Shown: piece by piece, positions 58,601-64,000 of the stretch | Layout: every line of letters starts with the position of its first letter | How positions within the stretch are numbered: position 1 is the stretch's first letter | NCBI RefSeq assembly: GCF_901709675.1 | Contig: NC_051095.1 | Span: forward strand, 10,677,956-10,741,955 | DNA from: Syngnathus acus | Taxonomy: Eukaryota; Chordata; Actinopteri; Syngnathiformes; Syngnathidae | Direction of reading: 5' to 3' | DNA: 64,000 nucleotides | Program-made: the position numbers and the translations under genes | The notes under the pieces: generated by a model | Databases searched by the model: none | What the model saw: the letters and a program-made list of their open reading frames with translations, nothing else | What the model was told of the DNA's origin: nothing

Positions 58601-58855
58601 TACTCCAGTTTAAAACCCTAATATGAAAGTTTCAAAGCCTAATATGAAACCCTAAAATGAGTTTAGAATCCTAATTTGAAACCATAACCCCGATTTAAAA
58701 CCCTAATTGGAAAACGATACCCCGGTTTTAAACCCTAATTTGAAACCCTAACCCTAGTTCCAAACACAATTTTCAAATGCAATTTTGAACCACTAACCTT
58801 AATTTAAAATCCCAATTTGAAACCTGATTTAAAACCCTAATTTGAAATATTAATC
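58601..58855. repeat. Degenerate telomere-like minisatellite
   Basis: About a dozen imperfect repeats of TTTAAAACCCTAATTTGAAA-like units, one of which includes the vertebrate telomere doublet CCCTAACCCTA (about 58744-58754). Variants such as CCATAACCCCG, CGATACCCCGG and CACTAACCTTAA show long decay. The unit is longer than the telomeric hexamer, so a minisatellite with a CCCTAA core is the safest description. Confidence 0.75.
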
Positions 58856-61212
58856 ACCCTCTCCCCCAAAATGAGAATGAATGGCCGCCTTTTAGGTGTC
58901 TGCTTGTTGACTGAACTGCCCAACCGTTCCCCTTGACTAAGCAGGTAAACAGTTGGTTCGCAAATAGCTTAATGAAAACCTTAATGTGTGTGTCCGTCCG
59001 TGCATCTGTGAATTGATTTGGCATCAATGGCAGTGAGTGCACCACGCTGCCTTGATGAATCACTATAATTTGGATGGCCTGCCGAGGGGGCGATTCCGTT
59101 GACTATTAGACAGCAGTTGTGCATTGATTACCAAAGCAGATAATTGCCTGGGCGAAGATGAAAATCGGTGCTGATCAGGACACGTTGTCATCTTTCCAAG
59201 CAAAGATGAATGTTGCATCCTCCCAGTCCCTCTGCAAAAGCCTGACATTGCCAAAAGAAAGAAGTTGAGTTAAATCAATTCTTGCAGTAGGTTAATTGTT
59301 TGACTGCACCTCCTTCTCTCTGCACATCAGTGGGTGGTTTGTATTGATTTACCAATCGTGTAAAATTTTCATTTCCCTGTACGTCCGAGGGGGTGTTGAC
59401 AGTCTGAGGTTAGGAAACGTAATTACTCGGAGGTCATCCCCAAACCAAGTAAAACCCAAAGGATAAATGTGATACTAAAATCAGTGACATACAACAAGCA
59501 TTTTGAAATATAGATTGACTGATTTGAGATGAAGGGTAATCAGATAACTTTGTAAACAAACACTTGCAGGCATGCCCCATTACAGCGTTTCATTTCTTCG
59601 AGTAGCGGCCTACACTCTCCTAGTGTCGCTATTAAATCGCTAAGTGGGTCGTGTACTTGAAACAAATGAGGGGCTCTCAAAATCAATACCTGCTTTTCTC
59701 CATTCAGGAAAACAAAATATAGGTTGTAAATGCAATTACGTCAGCACTTTTTTTTTCAGATGTGGAAAAATACTGAAGCGAAAACAGCAGCACCTAATAA
59801 AAAGTGTGTGAGATCTTTCTGGCTGCCATACAGACGTTGGAAACAAGCTCTGAAAGATAATCGTATCTTCCCCCGATTGCTGCTTGGTCCTCTTTGCAGT
59901 CGAGTCAATAAATGCCCCCACAATATTTTCTGCAATCAAAACTTGAGCAATCAAACTACAAAAATCAACAAATGTATTTTACAATCTGTATTATTAAATG
60001 TTGTTCTTTCATTATAAAATACATTTTTCATTCCGTTAGCACCAATACAAAAACTCATGCTGAAAAAAACAGGGGGCAGAAGCGAGGAATTCGTTTTTTT
60101 TCCCCACCGTCTCTTTCAGCGCCACATTAATTGCTTGCATTCATCCAGTGAGAGTTCCAGTGCGACAGTCTGATTAAATCTGAATAACTCCAGCATGTTC
60201 TGTTAGTGGTGGTTTTAATTAAATTCTGTCTGTTCATTGAAAAAGCTGTGGCTGCAGGGGCGTGTGCACCCCCTCCCCGCCTCTCCACTCACCTTGATGT
60301 GTTGGAGACACAGCCACAAGCCAGAATAAAGACTTCACAAGGGTCTTGGAGAAGAATACAGCAAGACCACAAGTACATCAAAGCCACGTGAGAACCTCTA
60401 CATAATGGATGATGCGCGGGTGGTACGCTCTGAAGTGCATTGTTCCTCTCTCAATCAATTTCGAAGCAGTTATTCCTTTCTCTACAAGGTTGGATGATTT
60501 TGAGAGACAGCTAATAGCATGTGGTCTGGCAAAATGGTGCTCATGCTAAAACAAAGCTACACTACCTGTAAGGTTGAGTAGACTGGCATGGCAAAAACCT
60601 GTTGTGTTTGGGGACTCAACTTCATTGCTGTCTTGGATCATGGGGGAAAAGGCCATGTAATATAACCTTGTGGTTGTAAATGTCAGGTTTCATGGGGAAG
60701 AGGACCCAAGTGCATGGAAGCCAGGAGGTGGGGTCCATTACAAAAGATTTGATTTACTAAATGAAGTAAAAGGCAAACAAGGCACAACAGGTCATGGAAA
60801 AACTAAAGAAACAGGAGACGCAAGCAGTCGCAAAACAAACTTAGTTGTGACTTAGTGAGTATAAAACAAGGTCAGCACAATGCACAGCTTAACACACATA
60901 GGACAATGACTCACCTAAGACTGAACGGAAAGGAGGGAACTAAATACAGACAAACTGATGCGACGATGAGGATCACCTGGACAAGACACAAGTGGCCGAG
61001 GAAGCTGATTGGAAGACACGAAGGGGCGGGGCAAACAAGACCAGGTGCCAACAGACAAAGAAGACAAAGAAAAGGCACACAAGGAAGGGACAAGGTAAAC
61101 AACCCAAAGTCCAAATCAAAACCAAACAAACTAAGAACATGGCAGTAAATCAAAAAAGCATTAGCCACCAAAAAGAAGCACTCGGGCTAGCCTCATTTAC
61201 AAGCCTTTATAT
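58856..61212. other. Gene-poor sequence
   Basis: No gene is supported. A purine-rich, AAGACAAAGAA-like stretch at 60,990-61,140 produces overlapping ORFs without protein-like features. Confidence 0.45.
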
Positions 61213-61519
61213 CACACGTGTCAAACTCAAGGCCCAGGGGCCAGATACGGCCCGCCACATCATTTTATGTGGCTCGCGAAGACAAATTGTGCATCAAATT
61301 CGTGCATCATTACTAGAATTGCAAATTGTCTTCACTTTTAATATATATATTTTTTAAATATTTGACCAGTTTTGACTCGTCTGATTTGAAAACGAGTTAT
61401 TTGTCTGTTTGTTTTGTAGCTTTTACTGTATATAATGAGGTGCTCATACATTTATTTGGGTTGACAGTCATAATGGCCCTACAATGCGGCCCGCGAAAAA
61501 AATGAGTTTGACACCCCTG
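61213..61519 (-). mobile_element. Non-autonomous hAT-like MITE, copy 2 (307 bases), inverted
   Basis: Same family as 50857-51175 in the opposite orientation: it begins CACACGTGTCAAACTCAAGG and ends AATGAGTTTGACACCCCTG. It is flanked by a perfect 8-base target duplication, CTTTATAT (61205-61212 and 61520-61527), which fixes the superfamily as hAT-like. Confidence 0.9.
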
Positions 61520-61733
61520 CTTTATATGCTGCATGTGGCAGAATGCTTTACGTACGTATATCCCGAATCAATTACCCAGTCCTTCAATTATGGTACCTAT
61601 GTCTGAATTTTCACAACGCCCAATTAAATCAACGTATCCGTTGGAATGTACCTGCATATTATGGTCGTCATAATGTCATATCTTCTATGCAGTATACCTA
61701 ATATCGCAGCTTCTTTTCGACTAACTCTTTATA

Positions 61734-62183
61734 CAGTAGAACCTCGGAACTCGACAGCCTCGTTACTCGACATATTCAACGCAAAGTGTCAGGAAATCTT
61801 TGGATCAGATCTTGACAAAGCTTGGAAATCCGACCTTATTCAGCGACTTTTGTAGCCAAAATACAAAATACACCCTTTCATTCACATTGATTCCACATTA
61901 TTTCCGGGACTTCGGCTCTTCTACCATGGGTAAGTATGTTTTAGGTTTAAATAATTATTTTGTCATGTTTCATTTATGTCGTGCTCATTGTCGTTTGAAT
62001 GTCCGACGTGTCAAGCGTCACATACGGACTGCGTAAAGCTGGGCTCCAAGCTTTTGCTGTATTGTATTTTCGTTGTTTTTTAGTTTTATGTACTGTTTTA
62101 GACAAATTGCTTCGGAATTCAACTGCTTCGCTTCTCGGCGCTCCTTCTGGACCAAATTAGCGGAGAGTTCCGGGGTTCTACTA
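61734..62183. mobile_element. Tigger/pogo-like MITE (about 450 bases)
   Basis: The left end, TACAGTAGAACCTCGGAACTC, and the right end, GAGTTCCGGGGTTCTACTA, are inverted repeats of about 19 bases with few mismatches. The left side has TA; the right has AA, a likely mutated TA. The CAGTRGAACC start is typical of Tigger-type elements. No transposase frame is present. Confidence 0.7.
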
Positions 62184-64000
62184 AACATTCAAACTAGCTT
62201 TAACACAGAAAGAGGCTAAAATCAAACCATTTATCTTGGATTGCAATCGCTCTGCTTTAGTCAAATGACCTAGAAGGGTTTGTTTACTAGAACACAACAT
62301 TTGCTAAGCAGAAGACCATGCAACGTACTGGTAAATTGTCCTACATTTGTACACTTTGAACCTGTAAATGTGATATAAACAGTCCCAAGGGCATGCATAA
62401 CTGCTGTGGACATTTCTGTCCAGAGCGTTTAATGAGTATTGCTAGCTCTTATGGATTTTTACAATGCTATTATCATTACTCTCACTTTACCTACTGGTTG
62501 TGATTTGCTGTCTTATTACCAACAAAAGCGCAAAAGTAAAGATGAGAAGTTTTCTCATGTGCGTACCCTGGAGAGTTTCTGTTTAGTACCTAAAGACTTT
62601 TTCAGTTCTGTTTATTGAGCGGTGTTTGGATCTTGTGGGAGATGAGCCGACAATACACACAGTGATTGAGACACCTTATTCAGTCAAGGTGTGTTCAAGA
62701 ACCTTCCCAGCTGCACTCAAAGGGCAGAGGAGACCAGAGAACTAACCTGACACGGCTTATAATGTAACAAAAATCGTCTCCCTTCTGCTTATGGGGGAGC
62801 CCATCTAAACAAAGCGTGTCCCCGTTCTTGTATGTGTGTTTATTTAGCTATTGTCTGCTGCCTGTGTCCCTAAATGTGGATCATTTGCAATTCTGATTCT
62901 TTATTTATTTTTCCCAAATGAGGCTTTTCTGTCTCAGTGTGCTAAATAAGTTAGGAAGCACACTGGGGGCTTTGTAGCTTGCTGCTAACATGATATTGAA
63001 TTAATTATCATAGCAAAAGCAGCTATTGGATGACATCATGAAGGTTTCTGGAATAGTGATTTACATTATTTTAATATTGTGACTGTGGAAATTAGAGTAT
63101 CCTTCAATTTCTTCTTTTTGTTTCTGAAAGATTTGGCCCACGCTATCCCGGATCACATAAAAAATGCATGAACCTTGTTTCTGGGGAGAATCAAGGTCGC
63201 CTTCTAAACAATAACAACAAGAATGGCGTTGTTTTAATGAGCAATAATCAAGTGGCTATTGGAATAATTTTCAATTCCTCAGTCAAGTGCGGTCAAGGAT
63301 TATCATTGTTCTGTTCCTGCTCATTGAGACATGAGGTCTACAAGCTAGCAAGGAACTTCCTGGTAAGGTTTGATTAAATCAGTAATGACTAATAATGAGG
63401 TCATGCTGTATCTGTTCTTTACTCGGAGCATATCCAGTGCACGATGCCAACATTTTCAGATCCAATATTTCATGGTAGTGGCGTAGGCCATGGAAGAAAG
63501 ATTTTTTTTTTACGAGGATAGTGATTTTCAGGATTTCAAATTTGAGTTCAGTGCACCAATTTTCCATTGCAACGGGAGCAGTCACCAACAAGGCCAACAC
63601 TGCTAGAGATTAAATAGAAACCCGTGCAAAGCTTCATTGACTGACTCCCTCGTGTGCATGTTAACAAAAGATGGCCATATCAGCACGTCAGCAGGACATT
63701 TATTGCTGTGGAGAAAACATTTTTGGGGAATTTTCCACAGAGGAAAGCCGTAACGAGCAACTGTGGAACCAACACAGTCAAATGAGGGCTATTACATCGC
63801 TCCTGTGAGTTTGGACCATTATTACAAGCTCTTATAAATATATAATTCTCCTGCAGGAGGCTCAGCCTGTTTGAAATGTGCTTCTATATTTGGTACATGA
63901 TAATTCCCATGCACGCCAATGGATGCAATTACACAGGGGCAACTGCGAAACAGCAACTAAAGAAAACTCTTCCCCACATGCAAGCACACTAAATTACAGG
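62184..64000. other. Gene-poor sequence to the end of the window
   Basis: AT-rich sequence without a supported gene, RNA or repeat. Confidence 0.45.

Noticed and set aside
60855-61357. Lys-rich ORFs ending in the hAT MITE
   Set aside because: They run from a purine-rich tract into a transposon end. No protein family matches.

Overview
The window is vertebrate nuclear DNA, almost certainly from a ray-finned (teleost) fish. Five protein-coding genes have animal orthologues with GT-AG introns. The spaces between them hold short DNA transposons (hAT-like, Tigger-like, and a 'CCGTAATTTTCGG' MITE) and LINE fragments of kinds common in teleost genomes. There are no bacterial features, no CRISPR array, and no tRNA or rRNA that I could see.

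Layout. Positions 1-16,440 carry three genes head-to-tail on the minus strand. They are a C5orf24 homologue (coding exon 444-1112), the mitochondrial ATP synthase OSCP subunit atp5po (7 exons, 2028-3854), and O-GlcNAc transferase ogt (22 coding exons, 5523-16103). I rebuilt every exon of atp5po and ogt by hand. Splice sites and phases are all consistent, giving 205 and 1048 residues. Positions 17,000-31,300 are a gene-poor interval with repeats and a few exon-like ORFs I could not assign. Positions 31,300-39,280 carry an FHDC1-type formin on the plus strand (11 coding exons, about 1057 residues, with a single 1.85-kb last exon for the tail). Positions 40,620-44,580 carry a RhoG-type GTPase on the plus strand, with an intronless coding region, a spliced 5' UTR and a long 3' UTR. 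Positions 44,600-64,000 are a second gene-poor interval with nested and paired MITEs, a decayed LINE reverse-transcriptase fragment and a degenerate telomere-like minisatellite.

The genes do not form one pathway. ATP5PO is part of mitochondrial energy production, OGT is a nutrient-sensing nucleocytoplasmic glycosyltransferase, C5orf24 is a nuclear protein of unknown role with GRP/AT-hook-like repeats, and FHDC1 and RhoG act on the cytoskeleton. The most interesting item is ogt intron 4. It is by far the longest intron of the gene and sits where mammalian OGT has its regulated detained intron and mitochondrial-isoform start. Here an open frame continues from the intron into exon 5. I found no convincing evidence of a wholly new biological system.
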